Below are positions 24,797 through 32,570 of a stretch of 61,225 nucleotides of DNA, piece after piece (the stretch's first letter is position 1; every line of letters starts with the position of its first letter). The notes beneath the pieces were generated by a model. That model searched no databases. It was not told the origin of the DNA and saw nothing but the letters and a program-made list of their open reading frames with translations. Made by a program: the position numbers and the translations under genes. This stretch comes from Chitinophagales bacterium (lineage in GTDB: Bacteria > Bacteroidota > Bacteroidia > Chitinophagales > Chitinophagaceae): NCBI GenBank assembly GCA_030832085.1, contig JAURJU010000075.1:1-61225 (forward strand), in the 5' to 3' direction.

Positions 24797-25258
24797 ATGA
24801 AATCAATTTTCTCAACGATGTTTGCCTTGGTAGCACTTGTTTTTTCCCTTCAAGCACAACCTCCGGGTGGCGGAGGTGGTGATCCTGAAGCCATGAAGGC
24901 AAGGATGAAAGAGCGCATCAAGCCCATGCTGGTGCAACAGGCAGGTGTTTCAGATGCTGAGGCAGACAAGATTCTCGACATCAACTTCGATTTTCAAATG
25001 AAGTCAAGGCCCATCCGCATGGACCAGTCGCTCAGCGAAGACGATAAGAAAAAGAAAATGAAAGAGGCAGAAGATGCCCGTGATGCTTCGATGAAAGCCA
25101 TCCCATTGACCGAAGAGAAAATGACGAAGGTCAAGGCTTTTTATGATGAAATGAGAAAGCGCCAACAAGAAGGCAGAGGTGGACAAGGTGGCGGTCAGGG
25201 TGGTGGCCAGGGTCGCGGACAAGGTGGCGGTCAGGGCCGTGGCGGTCAGCAGCGTTAA
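24797..25258 (+). CDS. Small periplasmic protein with Gly/Gln/Arg-rich tail
   Basis: A 153-residue protein with signal MKSIFSTMFALVALVFSLQAQ. The middle (about 35-125) is charged and helical with Met-rich stretches (MKARMKERIKPML, EEKMTKVKAFYDEMRKRQQ), similar in character to Spy/CpxP-type periplasmic chaperones. The last 25 or so residues are a low-complexity repeat of GG, GQ and RGQ units. I do not recognise a defined family. A strong terminator follows, so it is monocistronic. Confidence 0.65.
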   Translation: MKSIFSTMFALVALVFSLQAQPPGGGGGDPEAMKARMKERIKPMLVQQAGVSDAEADKILDINFDFQMKSRPIRMDQSLSEDDKKKKMKEAEDARDASMKAIPLTEEKMTKVKAFYDEMRKRQQEGRGGQGGGQGGGQGRGQGGGQGRGGQQR

Positions 25259-25286
25259 GGGCCTGTCAATCACTGTACAACCATTG

Positions 25287-25365
25287 AGGGGTTTGGAAGC
25301 TTTGGTAAGGAGATGAGCGCATCAAATCATCCCCTTCCAAAACTTTCAAACCCCTTTATTTTTCA
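25287..25365 (+). terminator. Long-stem rho-independent terminator
   Basis: AGGGGTTTG at 25287-25295, continuing to 25305, pairs with 25337-25355 in a 19-base stem with one mismatch and one G-U pair. It is followed by TTATTTTT. It ends the Gly-rich protein transcript just 25 bases before the next start codon. Confidence 0.85.
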
Positions 25366-25389
25366 TTAATTTCAAGCAAACAAAATACC

Positions 25390-26487
25390 ATGAACAGTCG
25401 CCGCAGTTTTATCCAAAAGCTTTCAGCTCCCATCATAGCATTGCCTTTCGTCCAACACATGAAAGTCGAAGAGATCCCATATGAAGGGCCGGTTTTGCGC
25501 ATTGCCATCATGGGCCTGGGCGGATATGCAACCCGTGTGGCGGAGGCCATGCAGTCCTGCAAAAAAGCCAAAGTGGTAGGGCTGATCAGCGGGACCCCTT
25601 CCAAGATCAAGGCTTGGAGGGAGAAATACAATATTGCGGAAAGCAATTGCTATGATTATGGCAATTTCGATGCAATCAAGGACAACAAAGAAATCGATGC
25701 TGTTTATATCATCACGCCCAATGCCTTGCACAAGGAGCAGGCCATCAGGGTGGCCAAAACGGGCAAGCATGTGATTGTGGAGAAGCCCATGGCCCTGAAC
25801 GCCAAAGAAGCCGGTGAGATGATTGATGCTTGCAAAAAGGCGGGTGTTCAATTGCTGGTGGGATACAGGATGCATTTTGAACCCAAGACCCTAGAAGTGA
25901 TCAGGATGAGAAAGGATGGGGAGTTTGGGAAAATCAAGTTTTTCCAGGGATTGACAGGCTTTCGGATTGGCGATCCCAAACAATGGCGCTTGAACAGACA
26001 ACTTGCTGGGGGTGGATCGATGATGGACATTGGTATCTATGCCATCAACGGGATGCGCTACATGACCGGGGAAGAGCCCATCTGGGTCACTGCACAGGAA
26101 ACAAAAACCGATCCTGTTAAATTTGCAGAAGGGGTTGACGAAACGATACAGTTCCAAGCAGGCTTTCCCAGTGGCGCAGTCGCCTCCTGTTTGTCAAGCT
26201 ATGGCATTGGCAGCCTTGATCGATTCTTTATCAGTGGGGAAAAGGGATTTGCAGAAATGCAACCTTCCACTGGCTATGGACCCATCAAGGGCCGAACCCA
26301 CAAGGGCGAACTGTCACAGCCGCACCAGCCCCATCAAACGCTACAAATGGAAGAATTTGCCGCCATCTTATTGGAAGGCAAAACGCCCATTGTGCCTGCC
26401 GATGGTGAAGAGGGATTGAAGGACATGAAGATCATCGATGCCATTTATCAGGCGGTGAAAACAGGAAAAAAGGTTAGGCTGGCCTAA
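25390..26487 (+). CDS. Gfo/Idh/MocA family oxidoreductase, Tat-exported, GFOR-like
   Basis: A 365-residue secreted oxidoreductase. The twin-arginine motif is SRRSFIQK at residues 3-10. The Rossmann segment is IAIMGLGGYATRVAEAM, EKP is intact (HVIVEKPMALN), and LVGYRMHFEP plus GGGSMMDIGIYAINGMRYMTG closely follow glucose-fructose oxidoreductase, the classical periplasmic Tat member that keeps NADP bound and cycles it between two sugars. This is the best candidate in the window for a GFOR-type reaction. Upstream is a terminator. Downstream it overlaps the convergent ABC ATPase gene by 14 bases. Confidence 0.88.
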   Translation: MNSRRSFIQKLSAPIIALPFVQHMKVEEIPYEGPVLRIAIMGLGGYATRVAEAMQSCKKAKVVGLISGTPSKIKAWREKYNIAESNCYDYGNFDAIKDNKEIDAVYIITPNALHKEQAIRVAKTGKHVIVEKPMALNAKEAGEMIDACKKAGVQLLVGYRMHFEPKTLEVIRMRKDGEFGKIKFFQGLTGFRIGDPKQWRLNRQLAGGGSMMDIGIYAINGMRYMTGEEPIWVTAQETKTDPVKFAEGVDETIQFQAGFPSGAVASCLSSYGIGSLDRFFISGEKGFAEMQPSTGYGPIKGRTHKGELSQPHQPHQTLQMEEFAAILLEGKTPIVPADGEEGLKDMKIIDAIYQAVKTGKKVRLA

Positions 26488-27445
26488 GTTTTTTGGGCCC
26501 TACATATACAGTTTCATGGATTTGTGGAGCTGAAGAAGCGTAGACCATCATGTCCAATTCGGCTGTCCTTACCATGATGCCATGGGTCATGCCCAAAAAG
26601 CTTGCCCCAACAACGGTTCCCGGAATCCCAATTGATGGATCACAGCCGATTTCAACCTGTTCAGGGCGGATGAAAAAACTTGCTGCTGTATCAGGGATGT
26701 TCCAACACTTTCTTGTTAGCGTATGCTTCGGCAGGATATGGTTGTATTCGCCCAGCAACCCCGCCAGGTATTCAGTGGGGGGATGGTAATACGCTTGCGT
26801 TGGGCTTCCCTGGTAGACCATTTTGCCCTGTTGCATGACCACCAATTCATCCGCCCAGGAGAGTATTTCAGCCGGATCGTGCGAAACCAGCACGCAGGTG
26901 ATTTCCATTTCCTTGGAAACTTGTTTGATTACCCCGTTGATGATCCTGTTGCTGAACAGGTCAAGATTGGTAAAGGGTTCATCCAGCAATAAAATCCTGG
27001 GTTTCCCTACCAGCAGTTTGGCCAGGGCGATGCGTTGGCGCTCACCTCCTGAAACCTGGTTGACCTTTCGCTGCAGCAGGTGGTCAATTTTACAAATCGA
27101 ATAGATCCGCTGGGCTTCCTCGTCTTCCATCTTATTGGCCATTTCAAGCAACTCATGAACCCTGTAGTTGTTTCGCAACTCAAAATGCTGTGATAAATAG
27201 GCAATGGCATCATGTCCTGGCAACAGGACCTCATCAGGGCCCTGAATCCTTTTGTTGTCCAGGTAAATGTTGCCGGAACTGGGCTGCACCAAACCGGCCA
27301 TCAGCTTCATCAGGGTGCTTTTCCCTGAACCGGTTTCTCCCATCAGTCCTATTTTTTTAAAAGCAGGAACAATGAGGTTGACATGCTGTACTTGGGTCCT
27401 TCCCTCTTCTGACTTGCTGACACCCTCGATCCTTAAAAGGCGCAT
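26474..27445 (-). CDS. ABC transporter ATP-binding protein (PotA/FbpC/CysA type)
   Basis: A 323-residue ATPase. Walker A is GETGSGKST at 36-44, the Q-loop is YLSQHF, the signature VSGGERQ is at 131-137, Walker B ILLLDEP is at 151-157 and the H-loop is SHD. After residue 230 comes a TOBE-like regulatory domain (FFIRPEQVEIG, GTVVGASFLGMTHGIMV) as in importers for polyamines, iron, sulfate, molybdate or sugars. No permease or binding protein is adjacent, so the partner is unknown and may be encoded elsewhere. Its 3' end overlaps the oxidoreductase gene on the other strand. Confidence 0.87.
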   Translation of the reverse strand: MRLLRIEGVSKSEEGRTQVQHVNLIVPAFKKIGLMGETGSGKSTLMKLMAGLVQPSSGNIYLDNKRIQGPDEVLLPGHDAIAYLSQHFELRNNYRVHELLEMANKMEDEEAQRIYSICKIDHLLQRKVNQVSGGERQRIALAKLLVGKPRILLLDEPFTNLDLFSNRIINGVIKQVSKEMEITCVLVSHDPAEILSWADELVVMQQGKMVYQGSPTQAYYHPPTEYLAGLLGEYNHILPKHTLTRKCWNIPDTAASFFIRPEQVEIGCDPSIGIPGTVVGASFLGMTHGIMVRTAELDMMVYASSAPQIHETVYVGPKKLRPA

Positions 27446-27475
27446 TCAAATGGTTTTAATGGAACTATACAGTTG

Positions 27476-27483
27476 CAAAAGTA
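27476..27483 (-). promoter_or_regulatory. Candidate -7 element of the ABC ATPase gene (TACTTTTG)
   Basis: Read on the minus strand, TACTTTTG followed by C is an exact TAnnTTTG match, 30 bases upstream of the ATPase ATG. I see no TTTG at the expected -33 distance. Consensus match only. Confidence 0.4.
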
Positions 27484-27651
27484 GTTGATATGTAGCCATT
27501 TATTTTATGCGTGGTGTAATGGTTTTGGGCAAACCACAGCACAGGGTGTCAACATTGGGGCAGTGCAAAAATCCCAATCACCCCATCACCAGAAGTTGCT
27601 ACCTTTAAACTGACTTTCAAACATTCCATTTTGCTGGATCAAACGCCGTTT

Positions 27652-28800
27652 ATGCTTAAAAAAATCCTGGTTCTCTTTTTGGCCATTTTACTGGTTACAG
27701 CAGGCCTCACCTTTACCAACCGGTTTTCCCACTTGAGAAATTTTGCAACCTGGGGGGTGCATACCATTCATGATTACAAGACCCATCCTGTAAGGCAGGT
27801 TGAAAAAGGAAATTTGCAACAGGTCTGGCCTTTTGATGCTGCCTATAACCAGAAAGAGATTCCGGCAGCGTTCATGACCATCATCGACTCCAATGATACC
27901 CATGCATTTCTTGTCATTCAGGACGGAAAACTGGTCTATGAAAAATACTGGGATGGCTATGACAGCGCAACCCTCAGTGGTTCATTCTCGGCTGCCAAAA
28001 GCATCATTTCATTGTTGATTGGCATTGCTGTTGATGAAGGCAAGATCAAGTCTGTCGAAGAGCCCGCCGGCAATTATATCCCCCATTTTAAAACCAATGG
28101 GCTGGAAAAAATCAGGATCAAGGACCTGTTGACCATGAGTTCGGGAACCTCTTACAACGAATCTGACAAGTCATATTTCAGCATGAATGCTTATGGATAT
28201 TATGGCGAGGACGAGGAATACATGGTGAACATGATGGAAAAGAAAGAGGAGCCTGGAGTTTTTTGGCAGTACCGCAGCGGCGATACCCAGGTGTTGGGGC
28301 TGATTGTAGAAAAGGTATTTGGGAAATCCATCTCAGCCCTGGTTTCCGAAAGGTTTATGCAACCCATGGGGGCCAATGCAGATGCACTGTGGTTGCTGGA
28401 TGGCGCGGAGCGGCATGAAAAGGCCTTCTGTTGTTTCAACGCCGTTGCAAGGGATTATGCAAAATTTGGACAGCTGGTATTGAACAAGGGCAATTGGAAC
28501 GGGAAGCAGCTGGTGTCTGAAAAATACATTGCTGAAGCAACAACACCAGCCACACATTTGAAAGACCGCAGCGAAAACAACGGGCCAGTGGATTTCTATG
28601 GTTATCAGTATTGGATGGTCAACCACAGCGGTGTGCATGCCATTGCACAGAATGGATTGTTTGGCCAGTATGTGTATATCATTCCTGAAAAGAATGCTGT
28701 TGTTGTGCGCTTGGGTGAATCAAAAGTTACAACACCCATTCACCACCACCAACCAGAAAACTTCACCTATATCGATGCAGCGCTTTCCATTTTGAAATAA
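27652..28800 (+). CDS. Beta-lactamase-family serine hydrolase
   Basis: A 382-residue protein anchored or secreted through MLKKILVLFLAILLVTAGLTF (ATG 27652; an in-frame TTG lies 21 bases upstream). The class C beta-lactamase / 6-aminohexanoate-dimer hydrolase motif SxxK is SAAK at 113-116, followed by LLTMSSGTSYNES and a second motif at QYRSGDTQVLG. Family members act as D-Ala-D-Ala peptidases, esterases or amide hydrolases; a true beta-lactamase is unlikely from this type. A bidirectional terminator separates it from the convergent oxidoreductase gene. Confidence 0.85.
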   Translation: MLKKILVLFLAILLVTAGLTFTNRFSHLRNFATWGVHTIHDYKTHPVRQVEKGNLQQVWPFDAAYNQKEIPAAFMTIIDSNDTHAFLVIQDGKLVYEKYWDGYDSATLSGSFSAAKSIISLLIGIAVDEGKIKSVEEPAGNYIPHFKTNGLEKIRIKDLLTMSSGTSYNESDKSYFSMNAYGYYGEDEEYMVNMMEKKEEPGVFWQYRSGDTQVLGLIVEKVFGKSISALVSERFMQPMGANADALWLLDGAERHEKAFCCFNAVARDYAKFGQLVLNKGNWNGKQLVSEKYIAEATTPATHLKDRSENNGPVDFYGYQYWMVNHSGVHAIAQNGLFGQYVYIIPEKNAVVVRLGESKVTTPIHHHQPENFTYIDAALSILK

Positions 28801-28820
28801 GCGCGTACACCATTGCGCCC

Positions 28821-28853
28821 AAAAAAAAGGCGTTCCACAGTGGAACGCCTTTG
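28821..28853. terminator. Bidirectional terminator between convergent genes
   Basis: An eleven-base perfect stem (AGGCGTTCCAC at 28828-28838 with its complement at 28840-28850) is flanked on the left by eight A and on the right by TTT. Read on the minus strand the stem is followed by eight U, a strong terminator for the oxidoreductase operon; on the plus strand it is weaker and serves the serine hydrolase gene. Confidence 0.85.
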
Positions 28854-28876
28854 AACATGTCTGAAAGAACCTGAAA

Positions 28877-30349
28877 CTATTTCTTGAACTCCCAGCCTGC
28901 CCTGTTGATGCGGGATACAAACTGGTTGGCATCGTCGAAGTTGGTGATCTTCATGGAAGCACCATCCCAAAGCAGTTTCTTTCTGCCATAGAAGTCCTGT
29001 CCTGTTGTTCCATTGGCTTTTTTTACTTCTTTGCGCAGCATGTAGCTCCTGATGGCAAGGTTACCCATCAGTACGGTTTCTGTAAGTGGACCAGAGTAGT
29101 CAAAAGATGAGCTGAGTTCCTTGTGCGCTTTGCTGTTGAATCCGGCCTTGCAGGCTTCGGTCCAGGAGACCTGGTGCCCGAATTCAGGCAATTTCACAGC
29201 ATTTTTATCCGGTTCCGGCGCTACAATTTTTTCACCCGTGTTCAGGTAGATTTTGGGCCTGTTTCCATACATGTCGATGGTCATCAATCCTTTTGTTCCA
29301 TGAAGAAAAATGCCGTTGGCACCGTTGCCATCTGTGCTCAGTGGCTCATTGGCAGGAAGCTGGTCAGGGTGGAATGGACGTATCCCCCCATCCATCCAAA
29401 CCATTTTCAATGGGCTTTTGTTCTTTTTGGTGGCAGGGAACTTGATTTCAACATGGGAAGAAGGAGGACATCCTTCAGGAATGTATTCAGGGTTCCAATC
29501 CCTGATGAATACAGATCCTACACTGCATTCCACTTCTGTGGGGTAGCCAAGACCAAGGATCCTGAATGGTGAATCGATGGTATGGCAGCCGATATCACCC
29601 AATGCGCCGGTGCCGAAGTTCCACCATCCCCGCCATTTGAATGGATGAAAGAGAGGATTGTAATCCATGTATTCGGCAGGTCCAATCCAGGTGTTCCAGT
29701 CTTCTGCAGACATTGACGCTGGCAATGCTGGCTTGTCTTTTGGCAGGGGGATGCCCTGTGGCCAAACGGGCCTGTCTGTCCAAATGTTAACCGTATGTAC
29801 AGTTCCAATCAAGCCCTTGTCAAACCAATCCATGGCAACTTTTTGAAGTGGATTGGATGCACCCTGGTTTCCCATCTGGGTAACCACCTTGTTTTTTCTT
29901 GCAGCCTCGGTAAGCATCCTGGCTTCAGCAATATTGTGTGTCAGTGGCTTTTGAACATACACGTGTTTGCCCATCGACATGCAGGCCATGGCGGCATACG
30001 CATGGAAATGGTCTGGTGTTGAGATGGTTACTGCATCAATGTCCTTTCCAGACTTGTCCAGCATTTCCCTGAAATCGCGGTATTTCGCTGCATTGGGGAA
30101 TTTTTCAAAAGAGTTTTTGCACTTGTCCCAATCCAGGTCAGCCATGGCCACAACATTGTTGACGCCGTTGTTGTAGGAGTTGAGCAAATCCGATTGCCCC
30201 TTTCCTCCTGCCCCGATGGCAGCAATGTTCAGCTTGTCACTGGGGGCAGTATACCCTTTACCGATGACATGGCGCGGAACAATAAAAAAACCTGCAGCGG
30301 CAATGGAGCCCTGCTTGATGAAACTTCTCCTGTTGTTTTGTTTTGGCAT
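28877..30349 (-). CDS. Gfo/Idh/MocA family oxidoreductase, Tat-exported (490 aa)
   Basis: The longest of the seven oxidoreductases. The ATG at 30349 places the twin-arginine motif NRRSFIKQ at residues 6-13; the frame itself runs up to 30454 and would overlap the neighbour. The Rossmann segment is IAAIGAGGKGQSDLL. DHFHAYAAMACMSMGKHVYVQKP shows the EKP motif with Gln instead of Glu, as in the first oxidoreductase of this window. Aromatic-rich stretches (WRGWWNFGTGALGDIGCHTID) are typical of the subfamily often called 'glucose-fructose oxidoreductase-like'. It lies 47 bases downstream of another oxidoreductase on the same strand, so both likely form one operon ending at the bidirectional terminator. 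Confidence 0.87.
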   Translation of the reverse strand: MPKQNNRRSFIKQGSIAAAGFFIVPRHVIGKGYTAPSDKLNIAAIGAGGKGQSDLLNSYNNGVNNVVAMADLDWDKCKNSFEKFPNAAKYRDFREMLDKSGKDIDAVTISTPDHFHAYAAMACMSMGKHVYVQKPLTHNIAEARMLTEAARKNKVVTQMGNQGASNPLQKVAMDWFDKGLIGTVHTVNIWTDRPVWPQGIPLPKDKPALPASMSAEDWNTWIGPAEYMDYNPLFHPFKWRGWWNFGTGALGDIGCHTIDSPFRILGLGYPTEVECSVGSVFIRDWNPEYIPEGCPPSSHVEIKFPATKKNKSPLKMVWMDGGIRPFHPDQLPANEPLSTDGNGANGIFLHGTKGLMTIDMYGNRPKIYLNTGEKIVAPEPDKNAVKLPEFGHQVSWTEACKAGFNSKAHKELSSSFDYSGPLTETVLMGNLAIRSYMLRKEVKKANGTTGQDFYGRKKLLWDGASMKITNFDDANQFVSRINRAGWEFKK

Positions 30350-30396
30350 GACTGTGGTTTTATCTTTCGTTTGAAAATGTAAGCATGGATTGCAAA

Positions 30397-31500
30397 TCAG
30401 ATTTTTTTTGCGAACTGCTGTGCCTTCAGTGCCAGCTCTGTGGCTAAAAAACAATGTGCCTGTGGCATGGCGGTTTCTGTTCTGTTGACCACATCATCCA
30501 CAAATTGTTTCCCAAAAGGCAATGGTTCATTGTTGCAGTCAAGGTAGATGGTTTCCTTGTTGTTGGCCATGTACAGGTGATTGCCTGAAGCGTAACGGGC
30601 AATATCAATGTTTTTCCTGATTTCGATGAATCCGTCGGTGCCGAGGATGGTCAATCTTCCATCACCCCAGGTTTTCAAGCCATTGGGCGTGAACCAATCC
30701 ACCCTGATATAACCTGCACCGCCGTTGCCCTTCAGCATCACATCTCCAAAATCTTCAAATTTGGGATATTGTTGGTTGTTGACATTTCCCGTTTGGGATG
30801 CCACCACCTCTGCTGAAGTTGATCCGGTAAAAAACAGGAACTGGTCAAATTGGTGCGATCCAATGTCGCAGATGATTCCGCCATATTTTTTTTTGTCAAA
30901 GAACCATTCTGGCCTGGCATTGGCATTGATGCGGTGAGGGCCAAGTCCAATGGTTTGAACCACTTTCCCGATTGCCCCTGCCTTGATAAGTTCTCCTGCC
31001 TTGACTGTTGCCTTGTTTTCAAATCGTTCGCTGAACATGATCGAATAGATGCGCCCGGTTTCCTTTTGCACTTTTCTTACTGCTGCCAATTGGTCCAGCG
31101 TGATGATTCCCGGTTTGTCTACCAGGTAATCCTTTCCGTGTTTCATCACCTCAATGCCCAAGGGCGCCCTTTCATCAGGAATGCCCGAACTAAGGACCAC
31201 CTGTATGCTCTTGTCTTCCAATATTTCCTTTGCGCTGGAGGCTTGTTTTACCTGCGGATAAGCCTTTACAAATGCGGCCAAAAGCTCAGGTTCCTTTGCA
31301 TAAACGGAAACAAGTTCACCCCCACCCTTGATGACAGCATTGCACATGCCATAGATATGGCTGTGGTTGATGTTGATTACTGAAAACCGAATACGGATTT
31401 CTGCGGGGGCTTCTTCTTTTTTCTTTTCAGCAAAAGAGGAGAGCATCATCAATCCGCCTGCGGCGGCAGTACTTTTTAGGAATTCACGTCTCTGGGGCAT
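30397..31500 (-). CDS. Gfo/Idh/MocA family oxidoreductase, Tat-exported (367 aa)
   Basis: The twin-arginine motif is QRREFLKS at residues 3-10, with a Gly/Ala-rich hydrophobic stretch after it. The nucleotide-binding strand is FSVININHSHIYGM, lacking the canonical GxGxxG and resembling the 'DTSHS' paralogue at 22.6-23.6 kb. The EKP motif is present as YLVDKPG. The substrate domain has GGIICDIGSHQFDQFLFFTG. It is first in a two-gene operon with the 490-residue paralogue, mirroring the coupled pair at 21.2-23.6 kb, where again one canonical and one degenerate-Rossmann member are adjacent. Confidence 0.83.
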   Translation of the reverse strand: MPQRREFLKSTAAAGGLMMLSSFAEKKKEEAPAEIRIRFSVININHSHIYGMCNAVIKGGGELVSVYAKEPELLAAFVKAYPQVKQASSAKEILEDKSIQVVLSSGIPDERAPLGIEVMKHGKDYLVDKPGIITLDQLAAVRKVQKETGRIYSIMFSERFENKATVKAGELIKAGAIGKVVQTIGLGPHRINANARPEWFFDKKKYGGIICDIGSHQFDQFLFFTGSTSAEVVASQTGNVNNQQYPKFEDFGDVMLKGNGGAGYIRVDWFTPNGLKTWGDGRLTILGTDGFIEIRKNIDIARYASGNHLYMANNKETIYLDCNNEPLPFGKQFVDDVVNRTETAMPQAHCFLATELALKAQQFAKKI

Positions 31501-31692
31501 ATGGTAGGTTGAGTGAGGTTTAGGTAAGTTGAGGAATGCTAAATCGTTATCGTAATTTATTGAATTTATTTATTGAATCTTTATTAATTTCAAATAATAC
31601 TTCAACCACCAGTCTTTGGATCACCCATCTACTGCTGGTCATCAAATTAAACTGCCTCCAATTTTTCTGAATCTCCATAAACCGCATTCCAC

Positions 31693-32538
31693 ATGAACTC
31701 ACGCCGCAACTTTCTACAAAAAGCATCTTTCGGTTTTGCAGCCGCCGCAGCACTCCCTGCAATTGGATCAGCAATGACCTCTCAGGGCAATGAAAATGCC
31801 CTTGAGGGTCCGGTCAGCCTTCCTTTGGGTTTTGCAGGCTATTCTTTTGTGAAGTTTGATTTGGACAAATCCATGGCCATGATGAAACGCCTTGCGGTGG
31901 AAAATCTATCTGTCAAGGAGTTCCATCTGCCATTGAATTCAACACAGGAAACCATTGATGCAGTGAAGAAAAAACTCAGCGATGCAGGCATCAAACCCTA
32001 TACTGTTGGAGTAATATACATGAGAAGCAAGGAGGCGGTCGACCAGGCTTTTGCTTATGCACAAAAAATCGGCGTCAGCATGATTGTTGGGGTTCCCAAT
32101 CCAGAACTGCTCAGCTATACCGAGGAAAAAGTCAAAGAGACCAATATCCGCATGGCCATCCACAACCATGGTCCTGAAGACAAGCTCTATCCAAGCCCCA
32201 AAGACATTTATGACAGGATCAAAGACATGGATGCACGCATGGGTCTTTGTGTTGACATCGGTCATACCCTTCGTGCAGGTGTACTGCCCGAAAAAGTGGT
32301 GGTGGAATACAAGGACAGGGTTTTTGACCTGCACATCAAGGATGTGACTGCAATGGCGAAAGATGCCAAGGTTGCAGAGGTAGGAAGGGGCGCAATCAAC
32401 TTCCCTGCCTTCGTAAAGGCCTTGAAAAAAATCAAATATTCCGGTGTTTGCAGCATTGAATATGAAAAAGACATGAGCGATCCATTGGTGGGCATGGCTG
32501 AATCTGTTGGCTTTTTCAGGGGAGTGCTCAAGGCGTAA
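31693..32538 (+). CDS. Sugar phosphate isomerase/epimerase-like TIM barrel, Tat-exported
   Basis: A 281-residue protein with twin-arginine motif SRRNFLQK at residues 3-10. The rest is an AP-endonuclease-2/xylose-isomerase-like TIM barrel. Metal-site segments in order are IHNHGPEDK, CVDIGHTLRAG, DLHIKDV and SIEYEKD. Cytoplasmic relatives isomerise or epimerise sugars. Exported ones in Bacteroidota co-occur with Gfo/Idh/MocA enzymes and DUF1080 and are proposed to act on 3-keto-glycosides, for example as eliminating lyases. It is divergent from the oxidoreductase operon (192 bases, AT-rich) and precedes a receptor gene by 29 bases. Confidence 0.82.
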   Translation: MNSRRNFLQKASFGFAAAAALPAIGSAMTSQGNENALEGPVSLPLGFAGYSFVKFDLDKSMAMMKRLAVENLSVKEFHLPLNSTQETIDAVKKKLSDAGIKPYTVGVIYMRSKEAVDQAFAYAQKIGVSMIVGVPNPELLSYTEEKVKETNIRMAIHNHGPEDKLYPSPKDIYDRIKDMDARMGLCVDIGHTLRAGVLPEKVVVEYKDRVFDLHIKDVTAMAKDAKVAEVGRGAINFPAFVKALKKIKYSGVCSIEYEKDMSDPLVGMAESVGFFRGVLKA

Positions 32539-32547
32539 AATGGCCTT

Positions 32548-32570
32548 CATTGCACTAATTTTGTGCAATG
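32548..32570 (+). promoter_or_regulatory. Inverted repeat holding a -7-like box and the receptor start codon
   Basis: CATTGCAC (32548-32555) and GTGCAATG (32563-32570) are perfect eight-base arms around TAATTTT. The receptor's ATG is the last three bases of the right arm. The loop plus first arm base reads TAATTTTG, an exact TAnnTTTG match. It could be an operator, a start-masking hairpin or a weak terminator of the preceding gene. Confidence 0.4.

Noticed and set aside
25180-25258. GGTGGC/GGTCAG repeats as a CRISPR or mobile repeat
   Set aside because: The repeats are in frame and encode the Gly/Gln/Arg tail; there are no spacers.
27652-28800. Antibiotic-resistance beta-lactamase
   Set aside because: The SxxK family also contains esterases and peptidases; the sequence resembles 6-aminohexanoate-hydrolase-like proteins and no resistance context is present.
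31501-31692. AT-rich divergent region as a replication origin or insertion scar
   Set aside because: No iterons, DnaA-box clusters or target-site duplications are visible; it looks like an ordinary divergent promoter region.
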